A stretch of DNA of 64,000 nucleotides. It comes from Chloroflexota bacterium (GTDB lineage: Bacteria; Chloroflexota; Anaerolineae; Aggregatilineales; Phototrophicaceae). The stretch lies in assembly GCA_020161935.1 (NCBI GenBank), contig JAIUNI010000001.1, positions 930,001 to 994,000 on the forward strand, in the 5' to 3' direction. The position numbers and the translations under genes were made by a program. Below the pieces are notes generated by a model. It was given only the letters and a program-made list of their open reading frames with translations, made no database searches and was not told the origin of the DNA. Numbering within the stretch: position 1 is the first letter of the stretch; every line of letters starts with the position of its first letter. This document shows positions 1 to 8,773 of the stretch, piece after piece.

Positions 1-524
1 GGCCTGTGCCGCAGCCGGAAGCCTTCTTTATCGACATTGATATTTGCATGAACTGTGGTTTCTGTGCCGAGTTCTGCCCCTTCGACGCGATCAAGATGGA
101 TCATGACTACGAATTGGCGAGCTACGACCGCACCAACAACCACATTCTCGACAAGAAGAAGCTCTCAAAACCACACAGTTACTGGAAGGCCATCGCCCCG
201 ACGACTGCGCTTGAAGAGGCGATTGATCGCGGCGGTTGGGAACATTCTGATAACATCAAGTCGATGAAGAAAGCTGGCAAACAAGCTACCCCGGCGACGA
301 AAGACAATATGTTCCCGGCACGTAAGCTCACGGACGCGCTGCCGGAAACCGTCGTGGTGGAAGAAACATCTGCCCCTGCCCCTGTTGCTGAAGCCGCCGC
401 ACCCGCAGCGGAAGCTAAACCTGCCACCACGGCAGCAGCGCCCGCAGCCAGTGGTGACAAGAAGCCCAAGTTTGACAAACAGGCGATGCTGGCAAAGATT
501 CGCGAGAAAAAAGCCAACAAGTAA
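1..524 (+). CDS. NuoI-like 4Fe-4S subunit, 3' part
   Basis: The frame is already open at the left edge (the codon before the GTG at 6 is a sense codon), so this is the C-terminal part of a longer protein. Counting from nt 6, residues 14-25 form a CxxCxxCxxxCP ferredoxin motif (C14, C17, C20, C24). It is followed by an acidic stretch like the second cluster motif of complex I subunit NuoI, which passes electrons toward the quinone site. After about residue 110 comes an Ala/Pro/Lys-rich tail of some 60 residues ending in a basic segment, longer than the textbook NuoI tail. A strong terminator follows. Another 2[4Fe-4S] electron-transfer subunit cannot be excluded, because the first cluster motif lies outside the window. 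Confidence 0.6.
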   Translation, partial: PVPQPEAFFIDIDICMNCGFCAEFCPFDAIKMDHDYELASYDRTNNHILDKKKLSKPHSYWKAIAPTTALEEAIDRGGWEHSDNIKSMKKAGKQATPATKDNMFPARKLTDALPETVVVEETSAPAPVAEAAAPAAEAKPATTAAAPAASGDKKPKFDKQAMLAKIREKKANK

Positions 525-541
525 GCTGCAAACGCCAAATG

Positions 542-570
542 AACGGGGTGCTGAATGCGCCCCGTTTTTT
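542..570 (+). terminator. Rho-independent terminator after the NuoI-like gene
   Basis: AACGGGG (542-548) pairs with CCCCGTT (560-566). Three further inner pairs close a small loop, and the stem runs into a T6 tract (565-570). It lies 18 bp after the stop codon, so it ends the upstream (nuo-type) transcript. Confidence 0.85.
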
Positions 571-673
571 ATGCCACACAAATTCCGATGGTGGGGAAAG
601 TTTTGTCGTGTTATCTACGTCCATAGATGCAAGAACATGACAAAAGATACTGATCTATTTTTCTCATCAGCGT

Positions 674-713
674 TATAATTATTCCAAACTGTAAACGAAC
701 GAAGGAAGTACAT
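674..713 (+). promoter_or_regulatory. -10 element and ribosome-binding site of the Mrp-family gene
   Basis: A perfect TATAAT lies at 674-679. No convincing -35 hexamer is seen 16-18 bp upstream. A good Shine-Dalgarno sequence (AAGGAAG, about 702-708) precedes the ATG at 714. With the terminator at 542-570, this makes the Mrp gene a separate transcription unit. Confidence 0.55.
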
Positions 714-1766
714 ATGAGTGATAAACAGTCGCAGGTGATGGCGGCACTGAGCACGGTTATTGAACCTGAACTTCACCGGGATATTGTCTCGCTGGATATG
801 GTTCGCAACTTGTCTATCGACGGCGATACGGCAAAGTTCACGATTGTGCTAACCACACCTGCATGTCCGCTAAAAAATGTGTTTGAAGATCGCTGCAACG
901 CGGCGGTTATCGGGCATGTTGGCGGCATCAACAAGATCAACATTAGTTGGGATGCCCAAGTACCGACTGACCGTAAAATTCATGGGCGGTTAGATGTGCC
1001 GATGCGGAGCCTGATCGCGGTTTCGAGCGGTAAGGGCGGCGTGGGCAAGAGCACGGTGTCGACGAATTTGGCTGCGGCGCTGGCGGACGCTGGCGCGAAA
1101 GTCGGCCTGATTGATGGCGATATTCTCAACCCGAATTTGCCCACCATGACCGGCCTCGGTGTAGGACGGCCTAAGGTCGTGGACGGTAAAATGATCCCGA
1201 TGGAGGCTTATGGCTTTAAGGTCATGAGCACGGGCTTCTTAACGAATCCTGATAAGCCGATGATTCTGCGCGGGCCGATGCTGCACAGTGCGATTCGCCA
1301 GCTCTTTATGGATGTTAACTGGGGCAAACTCGATTATATGATTGTTGACCTGCCACCGGGAACGGGTGATGCGCCGCTTTCATTGGCGCAATCGTTCCCA
1401 TTAACCGGTGCGGTTATTGTGACGCAGCCGCAGGATGTCGCTGTTTCAGATGCGCTCCGCAGTATTGCGATGTTTGAGACACTCAACGTGCCTGTTTTGG
1501 GTGTGGTCGAAAATATGGCGGGGGACTTCTTTGGTACGGGCGGCGGTGAGAAGCTAGCCGAGGAACGCAGCGTGCCATTTTTGGGTCGTATTCCGCTCGA
1601 CGCAGAAGTTCGCAAGGGTGGCGATTATGGTCGTCCGATTGTGGTTACTCAACCGGAAAATCCGGCAGCGGTTGCTTTCCAAGAAATGGCGAAGACCATT
1701 GCAGCACGGGTTAGCGTGGTCATGCTGCAAACAAGTGATGTTATCCCCTTAAATGTAATCGGCTGA
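714..1766 (+). CDS. mrp: Mrp/NBP35 (ApbC) family Fe-S carrier ATPase
   Basis: The 350-residue protein has an N-terminal MIP18/DUF59-like domain (about residues 4-85), then a deviant Walker A motif, GKGGVGKST, at 106-114. An aspartate switch (LIDGDI) and a DLPPGTGD motif follow. Family members bind and transfer Fe-S clusters with ATP in the cytoplasm. The usual CxxC pair that ligates the bridging cluster after the 'ENM' motif is absent: here ENM is followed by AGDFFGTGGG. The same loss is known in some actinobacterial Mrp proteins, so cluster binding may use other ligands or the role may differ. It is monocistronic, between two terminators. The start is supported by the ribosome-binding site at 702-708. 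Family assignment is secure; carrier function is inferred. Confidence 0.92.
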   Translation: MSDKQSQVMAALSTVIEPELHRDIVSLDMVRNLSIDGDTAKFTIVLTTPACPLKNVFEDRCNAAVIGHVGGINKINISWDAQVPTDRKIHGRLDVPMRSLIAVSSGKGGVGKSTVSTNLAAALADAGAKVGLIDGDILNPNLPTMTGLGVGRPKVVDGKMIPMEAYGFKVMSTGFLTNPDKPMILRGPMLHSAIRQLFMDVNWGKLDYMIVDLPPGTGDAPLSLAQSFPLTGAVIVTQPQDVAVSDALRSIAMFETLNVPVLGVVENMAGDFFGTGGGEKLAEERSVPFLGRIPLDAEVRKGGDYGRPIVVTQPENPAAVAFQEMAKTIAARVSVVMLQTSDVIPLNVIG

Positions 1767-1779
1767 TAGATCGAGTTGG

Positions 1780-1814
1780 CTAAAGGCTCACGCAAACGAA
1801 ATGTGAGCCTTTAG
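1780..1814. terminator. Bidirectional terminator between convergent genes
   Basis: CTAAAGGCTCAC (1780-1791) and GTGAGCCTTTAG (1803-1814) form a perfect 12-bp inverted repeat around an 11-nt loop. It lies just after the Mrp gene and overlaps the stop codon of the convergent membrane protein gene, so it can serve both strands. There is no long T tract. Confidence 0.7.
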
Positions 1815-2089
1815 TCATCCATCCCCAAGACGTGTATATCGTCACTGCTGCCCACCGGATTGTAGCGACCAATCAAAACGTAAAACAGAAAATTCAGCAC
1901 TGCGGCGATAATTAGTCCAAGTACGGCTTCGCCCCACGCGCCACGAATATTAATCAGCCACAGCAATACTAAGAGTACAAAAAACATTACAAACGAAACG
2001 ATCCGTTTGCGCTTCGCCTCGGTTCGCTGTATCACAAACAGAATTGTTCCAAAGCTCAGAATTAACAAGAGGAATATTCCAGTATCCAT
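1811..2089 (-). CDS. Small three-TM membrane protein, unknown function
   Basis: With the start at 2089 the product is 92 residues. It begins MDTGIFLLLILSFG, has three hydrophobic segments separated by a short basic loop (RTEAKRKR), and ends in an acidic tail. The frame is open further upstream to 2161, which would give 116 residues. That extension is hydrophilic, and a TATAAT on the minus strand (2126-2131) would fall inside it, so I prefer the shorter form. No family is recognised. The fold resembles generic DUF-type small membrane proteins. It is transcribed divergently from the STAS gene. Confidence 0.6.
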   Translation of the reverse strand: MDTGIFLLLILSFGTILFVIQRTEAKRKRIVSFVMFFVLLVLLWLINIRGAWGEAVLGLIIAAVLNFLFYVLIGRYNPVGSSDDIHVLGMDD

Positions 2090-2153
2090 CTGCAAACAGC
2101 TTTCTGTATATCCATCCCAAGACTGATTATACTCTCTCAATTGGGAAGGTTCA

Positions 2154-2183
2154 TTTACCAAGTTTCGGCTTTTAGTGTATACT
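2154..2183 (+). promoter_or_regulatory. Candidate promoter of the STAS/anti-sigma unit
   Basis: TTTACC (2154-2159, -35-like, 4 of 6) is separated by 18 bp from TATACT (2178-2183, -10-like). A leader of roughly 55 nt precedes the ATG at 2245. Confidence 0.45.
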
Positions 2184-2244
2184 CATTTAGGTCAACAGCC
2201 AGATCAAACATCAGACTGTACGACAGAGAAACAAGGAAAAATAC

Positions 2245-2577
2245 ATGAATGTAAATGTGTCAAAAGACAATAAAACGACACTGATTGAAGTCAGCGGACG
2301 AATAGACAGTACGAACGCAAATCAACTTGGCGAAGCCTTAATGAGCGAGATTAACCAAGGGAACATGCAGCTTGTCGTCGATTTAGGCAGCGTCGATTAT
2401 ATGAGCAGCGCTGGCTTGCGTGAGATTGTCTCGGCACTCAAAAAAGTGCGAGGCAAGGGTGATTTACGCCTTGCACAGCCATCGGAGCGCGTGTTGGAAG
2501 TCTTAGAAATGGCCGGTTTGGACACCATTTTCCAAATTTTCCCCGATCAATCACTGGCGATAAGCAGTTACTCATGA
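2245..2577 (+). CDS. STAS-domain anti-anti-sigma factor
   Basis: The 110-residue product is a single STAS domain (SpoIIAA/RsbV type). The conserved phospho-acceptor region is DYMSSAGLRE, with Ser54-Ser55 at the position phosphorylated in SpoIIAA homologues. In such modules the unphosphorylated protein sequesters the anti-sigma kinase. The gene directly after it encodes a matching HATPase_c_2 protein, so the two form a partner-switching pair. No sigma factor or PP2C phosphatase lies nearby, so the regulated partner is probably encoded elsewhere. Confidence 0.9.
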   Translation: MNVNVSKDNKTTLIEVSGRIDSTNANQLGEALMSEINQGNMQLVVDLGSVDYMSSAGLREIVSALKKVRGKGDLRLAQPSERVLEVLEMAGLDTIFQIFPDQSLAISSYS

Positions 2578-2602
2578 CCATGCACTGCCATGAGCTGGGG
2601 GA

Positions 2603-3034
2603 TTGATGTCTCCTCTCGAAAATCGCCTCACCATAATGGGCCGGTTAGATGAAATCGCACAGGTACGCGATTTTGTAACTGCCACAGCGCGAGCGATTGG
2701 CCTCAGCGAACAGGCCATTCATCATTGTGAGTTAGCGATTGATGAAACCTGCACGAATATTATTGAGCATGGATACCAACTCGACGGTTCGGCAAAACCG
2801 ATTGAGATTATCTGCGAAACAGCCTCGGATCGATTAGTCATCCATATTAGGGATCAAGGGCCAGCGTTTAATCCACTTGTTCGCCCCGACCCTGATCCAA
2901 CCACCGACCTCGAAGAACGCAGCGACGGCGGTTGGGGGATTTACTTCACCAAAAAAGTCATGGACGACGTACAGTATTTGCGTGATGGTCAATTCAACCA
3001 GCTCACACTCAGCAAACGTTTCGGGCTTCAATAG
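2603..3034 (+). CDS. Anti-sigma regulatory factor, HATPase_c_2 (RsbW/SpoIIAB-like)
   Basis: The product is 143 residues from the TTG at 2603, or one less from the ATG at 2606. A G-rich stretch (GCTGGGGG) lies just upstream. The N box is ELAIDETCTNIIEHGY (about 43-58), the G1-like box is IRDQGPAFNP, and the G2-like loop is GGWGIYF. These identify a GHKL ATP-binding serine kinase of the anti-sigma type, without dimerisation or sensor domains. It lies 25 bp after the STAS gene in the same unit. Its likely job is to phosphorylate the STAS protein and bind a sigma factor or another target. The gene ends 2 bp from the convergent hydrolase gene. Confidence 0.88.
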   Translation: MMSPLENRLTIMGRLDEIAQVRDFVTATARAIGLSEQAIHHCELAIDETCTNIIEHGYQLDGSAKPIEIICETASDRLVIHIRDQGPAFNPLVRPDPDPTTDLEERSDGGWGIYFTKKVMDDVQYLRDGQFNQLTLSKRFGLQ

Positions 3035-3036
3035 TA

Positions 3037-4722
3037 TTACGAACCCGCAGGCGGTACTGGCGTGGCTTGCTTCCAGCCATTTATGTTATTCAAATCGACC
3101 TGTCCTTGCGGTGGCAGGAAATTTCCTTCGCATTCTTGTGCAGTCACGGGCAAATCTGTACGTGCCGCGATCATTGGATTCTCAGGGCTGAAGTAATTCC
3201 ACGCAGCACGCGAAATATCTTCGATAATCGGCCACAACGTCATGTAATCCTGAAAATCGGTCTTCTGCCACAGGTAGACTGCAATCACATAATCGCGACC
3301 GTTGGGGGGATAAACAATGCCTGCGTCACCACTCATATCGGAAACCCAACCGTTTTTATGGGAGATACGAGTCCCTTCTGGCAGACCGCCCTGCAACATC
3401 CGCAGCAAATCGTTAGCGCTCATTAGCTCCAACATCTGCTTGCATTCATTTTGGGTGTATTCCCCGTTCGGATAAACGGTCATCAAGCCAGAGCCATAGT
3501 TTGCACAATCGTAGATCATGCTAAACATCGTCCCCATATCTTCGGTCGTCGTTTGGTTATAGGGGTCGGATTCCGTTTTGATGGTTGGGTTGGGCGAGGT
3601 TTGCGGTGCAGCAATGGAACCGAGTGTTTGCCCTTGTACACCCAATACCAGCGGCGCGGTAATATAGGTATTCCGCGCACCCATATACTGAACATTGCGT
3701 GTGACATCACCAATACCGGTGAACAATTTGGTATTGTCGTCACCCGGCGGCGTATTCTGTTGAATAGCGACACGCTCGCCGGTAATCTGCATCATCAAAT
3801 TTGACGATGCATTGTTACTACATAGCAGCGAGTTTGCCATTAGCCATGCTTCATCTTGCGTCGGGGCGACCCACAATTGGCGGAAGTAATCGAGGACGAT
3901 TGGCACTTTGATGGTGCTTGCCGCCGAGAAAGCCACATCGCCATTGATATTTACTTCTTCGCCAGTGCGTAAGTCCTCAATAAACACGGATGCTACCGTT
4001 GTTTGTCCGTCGTAGATAAAACCTTTCGAATCAAGGTAGGTCTGGATCAGTTCTTGCAGTGTCGCAATATTCCCTACGTTACCACTCGAATTGACGAAGG
4101 GTAATTGCACGATCCGGTTTGATGGGCTTCGCAAAGCGGCTTCGATGAGCGGAACTGCGGCTTCTATATCAAGTGTGTAACCGGCTGCGCCCGGGCGGAG
4201 CGTTAAGGTACTCAGATCATATGAAGCGTTTCCTGACTGACGATCATACCGGGCGGCAATATCATTCAGAAAACTCTCGATGAGGTTTGTGCGATAGTCC
4301 GCCGAAAGCGGCACATTCACACGCTGCTCGGTTTCTTGACCCAACAAGAAGCTAAAAAAGCGCGACCAAAAGCTGCCTGATAAGTCACCTACCGCACTGG
4401 CAGACGTTAGCATCGATTCGCCGTTAATCGTAAAACCGATGGTTGCAGGGTCAAGCAAGATCGGATTATCGGCGTAGTAAAGTGTAACCGGTTCTTGATA
4501 GGTCGAGATAAGTTTCGTCAGTGCTTCACGCTGCCCTAGCCCACCCACAGCCACGCCACCAACGGATACATCTGATGGGAGCTTATCGGGTTGTTGGCTA
4601 AAACTCACCAGATAAAAAACGAATAGGCCAATGGCAGCCAGTATCATCAAGACCGACATCACTTGGACGATTGGTAAACCGCGACGTTTGCGCCGCTTAC
4701 TCAAAGTACTTGCAGTTGTCAT
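3037..4722 (-). CDS. Class A beta-lactamase-fold serine hydrolase with peptidoglycan-binding domain
   Basis: The 561-residue protein has a short basic cytoplasmic N-terminus and one signal-anchor helix (about 19-41). A VanW/PG_binding_4-like region (about 48-200) follows, then a beta-lactamase-type catalytic domain (about 235-520). The SxxK motif is S269-T-I-K272. A Ser-Ser-Asn (306-308) sits where the SDN motif is expected, and HKNGW replaces the KTG box. The family includes DD-peptidase-like and cell-wall remodelling enzymes as well as lactamases. The membrane anchor and wall-binding region favour cell-wall remodelling over antibiotic resistance. The start overlaps the upstream Nudix gene by 4 bp, so the two are translationally coupled. 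Confidence 0.8.
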   Translation of the reverse strand: MTTASTLSKRRKRRGLPIVQVMSVLMILAAIGLFVFYLVSFSQQPDKLPSDVSVGGVAVGGLGQREALTKLISTYQEPVTLYYADNPILLDPATIGFTINGESMLTSASAVGDLSGSFWSRFFSFLLGQETEQRVNVPLSADYRTNLIESFLNDIAARYDRQSGNASYDLSTLTLRPGAAGYTLDIEAAVPLIEAALRSPSNRIVQLPFVNSSGNVGNIATLQELIQTYLDSKGFIYDGQTTVASVFIEDLRTGEEVNINGDVAFSAASTIKVPIVLDYFRQLWVAPTQDEAWLMANSLLCSNNASSNLMMQITGERVAIQQNTPPGDDNTKLFTGIGDVTRNVQYMGARNTYITAPLVLGVQGQTLGSIAAPQTSPNPTIKTESDPYNQTTTEDMGTMFSMIYDCANYGSGLMTVYPNGEYTQNECKQMLELMSANDLLRMLQGGLPEGTRISHKNGWVSDMSGDAGIVYPPNGRDYVIAVYLWQKTDFQDYMTLWPIIEDISRAAWNYFSPENPMIAARTDLPVTAQECEGNFLPPQGQVDLNNINGWKQATPVPPAGS

Positions 4723-5210
4723 ATTATCCTTGCTAATTGCTCATTTGCTCTGACTTCTTGTGCGCGTCGAATCGACCGGAAATGAAACCGTTGTAGCTTC
4801 GGTAAGGATTCGAGATCGAACCAACCATAATCTAACAGTTCGCTACTGAGCTTTCCCACATTACCGTTCGACTCACAAATATAGGAGAAGTCGAGATGGT
4901 CACCAAAATCGACTTCGGTCAATAGGAGTGTACCCGCCGTTGCGACCAACTGTAGTTCTTCTTGAAGTTCACGGACGACAGTCTCCGCTGGCGATTCGCG
5001 CCGGTCAACCCAACCACCGGGAAGCCCCCAAGGGGCATAAGGGTGAAAGACATGCTCAACCAATAGGACTTGGCCCTGTTCGTTAAAGACTACACCAACA
5101 ACACCGGCTGTAAACTTCGCTTGGCCTAATCGCCAAACCCATCTGGCGCTGGACACGATCCATGGGGCTTTTTGAAGAAATTGCGCTATGCGCCGCATCG
5201 GGAGTTTCAA
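4719..5210 (-). CDS. Nudix hydrolase
   Basis: The 163-residue protein carries a full Nudix box: G66-x5-E72-x7-R80-E81-L-Q-E84-E85, with Gln in place of the last Gly. This places it among Mg2+-dependent pyrophosphohydrolases of nucleoside diphosphates linked to another moiety. The substrate cannot be read from the sequence. A positively charged hydrophobic N-terminus precedes the domain. It is co-transcribed with the serine hydrolase downstream (4-bp overlap) and divergent from the giant sensor gene. Confidence 0.88.
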   Translation of the reverse strand: MKLPMRRIAQFLQKAPWIVSSARWVWRLGQAKFTAGVVGVVFNEQGQVLLVEHVFHPYAPWGLPGGWVDRRESPAETVVRELQEELQLVATAGTLLLTEVDFGDHLDFSYICESNGNVGKLSSELLDYGWFDLESLPKLQRFHFRSIRRAQEVRANEQLARII

Positions 5211-5386
5211 TCGAATATCATCTCATTGGTGACGAGACCGATTAGTTTAATTCAAAAAATGGGCTTTGGTCAACATTCGCAGATTAGCGAAAGTTTGATA
5301 AAACAAACCTTATCATGCACACCTTGAGAGAATGAGTATGCTATACTAAGAGAATTATTAGCAAAAGTTTCAGCAGGGTTAGCAAA

Positions 5387-8300
5387 TTGTCTCAAACCTC
5401 TCTCGATTTCCTAAACCTGTTCATCAAATCACCGGGCGATCTTATCTTCTTCCTGCTGGCAATCGCCATCAGCCAAGCAGGTTTGTTTATGGCGCTAGGC
5501 GAACGTCTGCGAAGGCCGCAAAATAGAGCCGCCGGTCGGTACACAATCGCGATGCTTGGCACCGTTGCAGCATGGATTGTGGTCATGTTGGGGGCGCTTT
5601 ACAGTGTCATATCGGGTCAAAATGTCAGTTCGGTACTGCCGCCGCTTGAACGGGTTTGTACATTAAGCATCATTATGCTGATCGCATGGGCATTTTTCAC
5701 GGCAGAAGATGCGAAATGGCAGCGTCCAGCGAATATCATCCTATTAGTCTTGTTAATCAGTTGCTTTGTGGCTTACATCGTAACGGGTATTCAATGGACA
5801 GCCCAAGCCGATAACACCAATTTTAACTTGAGCAGCCTCGGGGTTACGTGGACGTTCGCCACACTGATTGTCGCTATTCTTGGGGCGGCGTTAATGGTGG
5901 TGGCCTTCAACCGCATAACCGATGCCCCACTCAAATTACTGTTCTTTGTGCTGCTCATTCTGGGTTTCGGCGGCACATTGATACAAGTCAGCCAGCTTAC
6001 TATATTAGGGAATTATTCAGGTACCGCACGGCTCGCCCTATTTGCGGCGCTTTGTATTTTGCCAGTGCTGATTTACCGTATGGTCATGACTCGTTTGCAG
6101 GGCGAGCTTAAAACACATGAACAAGCCGCCATGCGAGCCGCTGCGCCGCCTACTACCCTACGCCAAAAAGACCAGACCGCCACAAGCGAACTGCCGGTTA
6201 CCGGAAGCATCACGCCGAGTGTTTCGCCCGCCCAACGTGACTCGATTCAACTCCTCAAGATATTGGGGTTAATTCTTGAAGAAGCATCGCCAAGCAGCAT
6301 TCCCGAAAAGATCATTTCAGCCGTATTGGAGAGTCTGAAGGCTGATATTGGAGCCGTTCTTAACTTGCAAGATGCCAACTACGCTGACGTGGCAAATGCT
6401 TATGACAAATCCATGAAGCGGCGTATTTCGGGCATGTCTATTAATTTAGATAACCAACCGACGCTTGTAAACGCGGTTGAACGACGGTTGCAACGCCCAC
6501 TTTACACCGACCGCAACACCAACGAACTCCGCGACCTTTACAACCGTTTAGACATTGAGCAAACCGGGCCTGCGTATTTCCAGCCCCTTACCCGTGGTAA
6601 GGATATGATCGCGGTACTACTCGTAGCAAATCCGTATTCAGAGCGCGAACTTGACGAGGCCGAGCGCGAATTGCTCAAGGGTATCGGCATTATTGCCGGA
6701 AACCTGCTGGGGTTGAGTTATGCAGCACGCGATGCAGGCTTAAAGGCCGAGGAACGCGCAATTGAAGCACTGGTACAAGGTGTTCCCCTTGAGGAGCTTA
6801 AAGATAGCAGCGTGCTTGCGGCTCGACAGGAAATGCAAGCCAACTTGCAAGCATCACGCGAGCAAATCACGGACTTAACACGCCAAATTTCCCAACTGAA
6901 GATTGAACTGGATGCCGAACGTAACCGTGTTACTGCCTCTTTGGGTGACACAGAAGAAGGCATGTCGGTGTCACAGCGAATACTAACGCTCACCGACGAG
7001 CAGCAAAACTTGCGTACTGAACGCGAAGAACTCCTGACACGGTTGCAGGAGGCTGAAACCGCGTTGGCGGGTGCAACCGCGAATAATAACGAATCCGTAT
7101 ACAAGCATATGGTCGAGGTTTTACGGCGGGAAAAAGAAGACCTCATCACCCAACGAAACTCGCTCCAATCTCAGATTGTCGAAATTCGTGCTGCCGACCA
7201 ACAAATCAACGCCACCGAAGCAATGGAAACAGTTGCTGACCGGATGAACCAAGACACCAGCCGATTGGCGGCAGAGCGCGATGAGCTGCAAGGCAAACTG
7301 GCGGATATTTCATCACAGCTACAAGCGTTAGGCATCGAGCAAAGTACATCCGGCATGGCGCAGTTGATTACCCAACTCATCGAGCAGCGCACCGGCTTAC
7401 AGCAGCGTGTCGACGCACTCAGCCTCGAACGTAACGCGCTGCTCAACGAACGGGTTCAGCACGAAGATTCCATTAAGCGTGAAAAGGAACGTGCCAACCG
7501 CATTCAGGCGCTTGAAACTGAAATGCGTAATTTGGCTTCTGACCGCGAAGCGCTGACGATTGAGCGCGACCAGCTTGGTAAACAGCGTGATGAGCTGTTA
7601 GCCAAGCAAGACAGCATCAAGCAAAATCGGGCGCGCCTTCTGGCAGAGGCATCCGGCTACCAACTCGAACTGGCAGAATCGCATCAAGAACAGGCCAAGC
7701 TGCGACTCCAATTACAAGTGTTGTCGAACGAAAAAAGTGATCTGATTACACGTCAGCATAATCTTGAAGCCGAAAAACAAAAACTCCACGCGGAATTAGA
7801 TACCATACTCAGCCAATCAGACGGCGTGGCAAGTTCGAATCCGCAAGTGGGCAACGACAATCTAAACACCCTTACAAGAATGATCGAAGACCTATCGGCA
7901 CAGCGCAGCGGGTTGGAAAAAGAACTGAACGCGGCGCGCACCGCACTTGGAGAAGCGCAAAACAAAGCCGATGCGCTGAAGTTTACACCGTCTACGGAAA
8001 CCAGTGATGAAACCTCAACAGACGGTGTGCCTGAAGATGAGCTTACGTTAAGCGTCATTCAGGAACTGCGTACGCCGCTGACCTCGATCATCGGATACAT
8101 TGACCTGCTCATGGATGAATCGGCAGGCATCTTGGGGGAAATGCAGCGGAAGTTCCTCCAGCGCGTAGCTGCCAACATCACGCGGCTGTCCTCGATTACA
8201 GATGATCTGACGCGGATCACGGCCATGAACACCAGCCGTCTCGTTCTGGTTCCGCGCACGGTTAACATTGTCAACCTGATTGAAGATACGATCAGTAACT

Positions 8301-8770
8301 CAACCTATCAATTCCGCGAAAAGGGACTCATCGTTCATCTCAATCTCGATGACAATCTACCGAGCATTCAGGCTGACCAAGATGCCATCAGCCAAGTCGT
8401 CACTCAAATACTGAATAATGCCTATTTAGTATCACCGCCGGACAGCGAAATTATCATCTCTGCCCATCAGCAAGAGGTGAAGTTATCCACAAATGGCAAC
8501 CTCGCTCAACCAACCGATTGTATTCTGGTCTCTATTGAAGATCGCGGCGGCGGCATCCCGCAAGAGGAAATTGCCGGTGTATTCGCACGCAAATACAAAT
8601 CGCAAAATGTTCCTGTAAACGGGTTAGGTGATAACGGGGTTGCACTTTCAATCGCCAAAACGCTCATCGAAGCGCATGGTGGCGGGTTGTGGGTCGAAAC
8701 ACGCACCGGCGTTGGAAGTATCTTTTATTTCGCGCTTCCGCTCACCAGTATGCTTGAGGCTGAAGGGTAA
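5387..8770 (+). CDS. Giant 7TM-GAF-coiled-coil histidine-kinase-like protein with Gln at the phospho-His site
   Basis: The product is 1127 residues from the TTG at 5387; an extended -10 (TGCTATACT, 5339-5347) lies upstream. Seven hydrophobic helices fill about residues 12-235. A GAF-like domain (about 285-445) and a coiled coil of nearly 400 residues (about 465-865) follow. The C-terminus has a HisKA/HATPase_c layout with an N box (QVVTQILNNAYL), a G1 box (EDRGGGIP) and a G2 region (GLGDNGVALSI). The H box reads VIQELRTPL, so residue 892 is Gln instead of the phospho-acceptor His. Dimerisation and ATP-binding elements remain. From memory, similar large Chloroflexota proteins share this Gln, which suggests a conserved non-canonical role. 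No response regulator is adjacent. Confidence 0.85.
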   Translation: MSQTSLDFLNLFIKSPGDLIFFLLAIAISQAGLFMALGERLRRPQNRAAGRYTIAMLGTVAAWIVVMLGALYSVISGQNVSSVLPPLERVCTLSIIMLIAWAFFTAEDAKWQRPANIILLVLLISCFVAYIVTGIQWTAQADNTNFNLSSLGVTWTFATLIVAILGAALMVVAFNRITDAPLKLLFFVLLILGFGGTLIQVSQLTILGNYSGTARLALFAALCILPVLIYRMVMTRLQGELKTHEQAAMRAAAPPTTLRQKDQTATSELPVTGSITPSVSPAQRDSIQLLKILGLILEEASPSSIPEKIISAVLESLKADIGAVLNLQDANYADVANAYDKSMKRRISGMSINLDNQPTLVNAVERRLQRPLYTDRNTNELRDLYNRLDIEQTGPAYFQPLTRGKDMIAVLLVANPYSERELDEAERELLKGIGIIAGNLLGLSYAARDAGLKAEERAIEALVQGVPLEELKDSSVLAARQEMQANLQASREQITDLTRQISQLKIELDAERNRVTASLGDTEEGMSVSQRILTLTDEQQNLRTEREELLTRLQEAETALAGATANNNESVYKHMVEVLRREKEDLITQRNSLQSQIVEIRAADQQINATEAMETVADRMNQDTSRLAAERDELQGKLADISSQLQALGIEQSTSGMAQLITQLIEQRTGLQQRVDALSLERNALLNERVQHEDSIKREKERANRIQALETEMRNLASDREALTIERDQLGKQRDELLAKQDSIKQNRARLLAEASGYQLELAESHQEQAKLRLQLQVLSNEKSDLITRQHNLEAEKQKLHAELDTILSQSDGVASSNPQVGNDNLNTLTRMIEDLSAQRSGLEKELNAARTALGEAQNKADALKFTPSTETSDETSTDGVPEDELTLSVIQELRTPLTSIIGYIDLLMDESAGILGEMQRKFLQRVAANITRLSSITDDLTRITAMNTSRLVLVPRTVNIVNLIEDTISNSTYQFREKGLIVHLNLDDNLPSIQADQDAISQVVTQILNNAYLVSPPDSEIIISAHQQEVKLSTNGNLAQPTDCILVSIEDRGGGIPQEEIAGVFARKYKSQNVPVNGLGDNGVALSIAKTLIEAHGGGLWVETRTGVGSIFYFALPLTSMLEAEG

Positions 8771-8773
8771 ATT

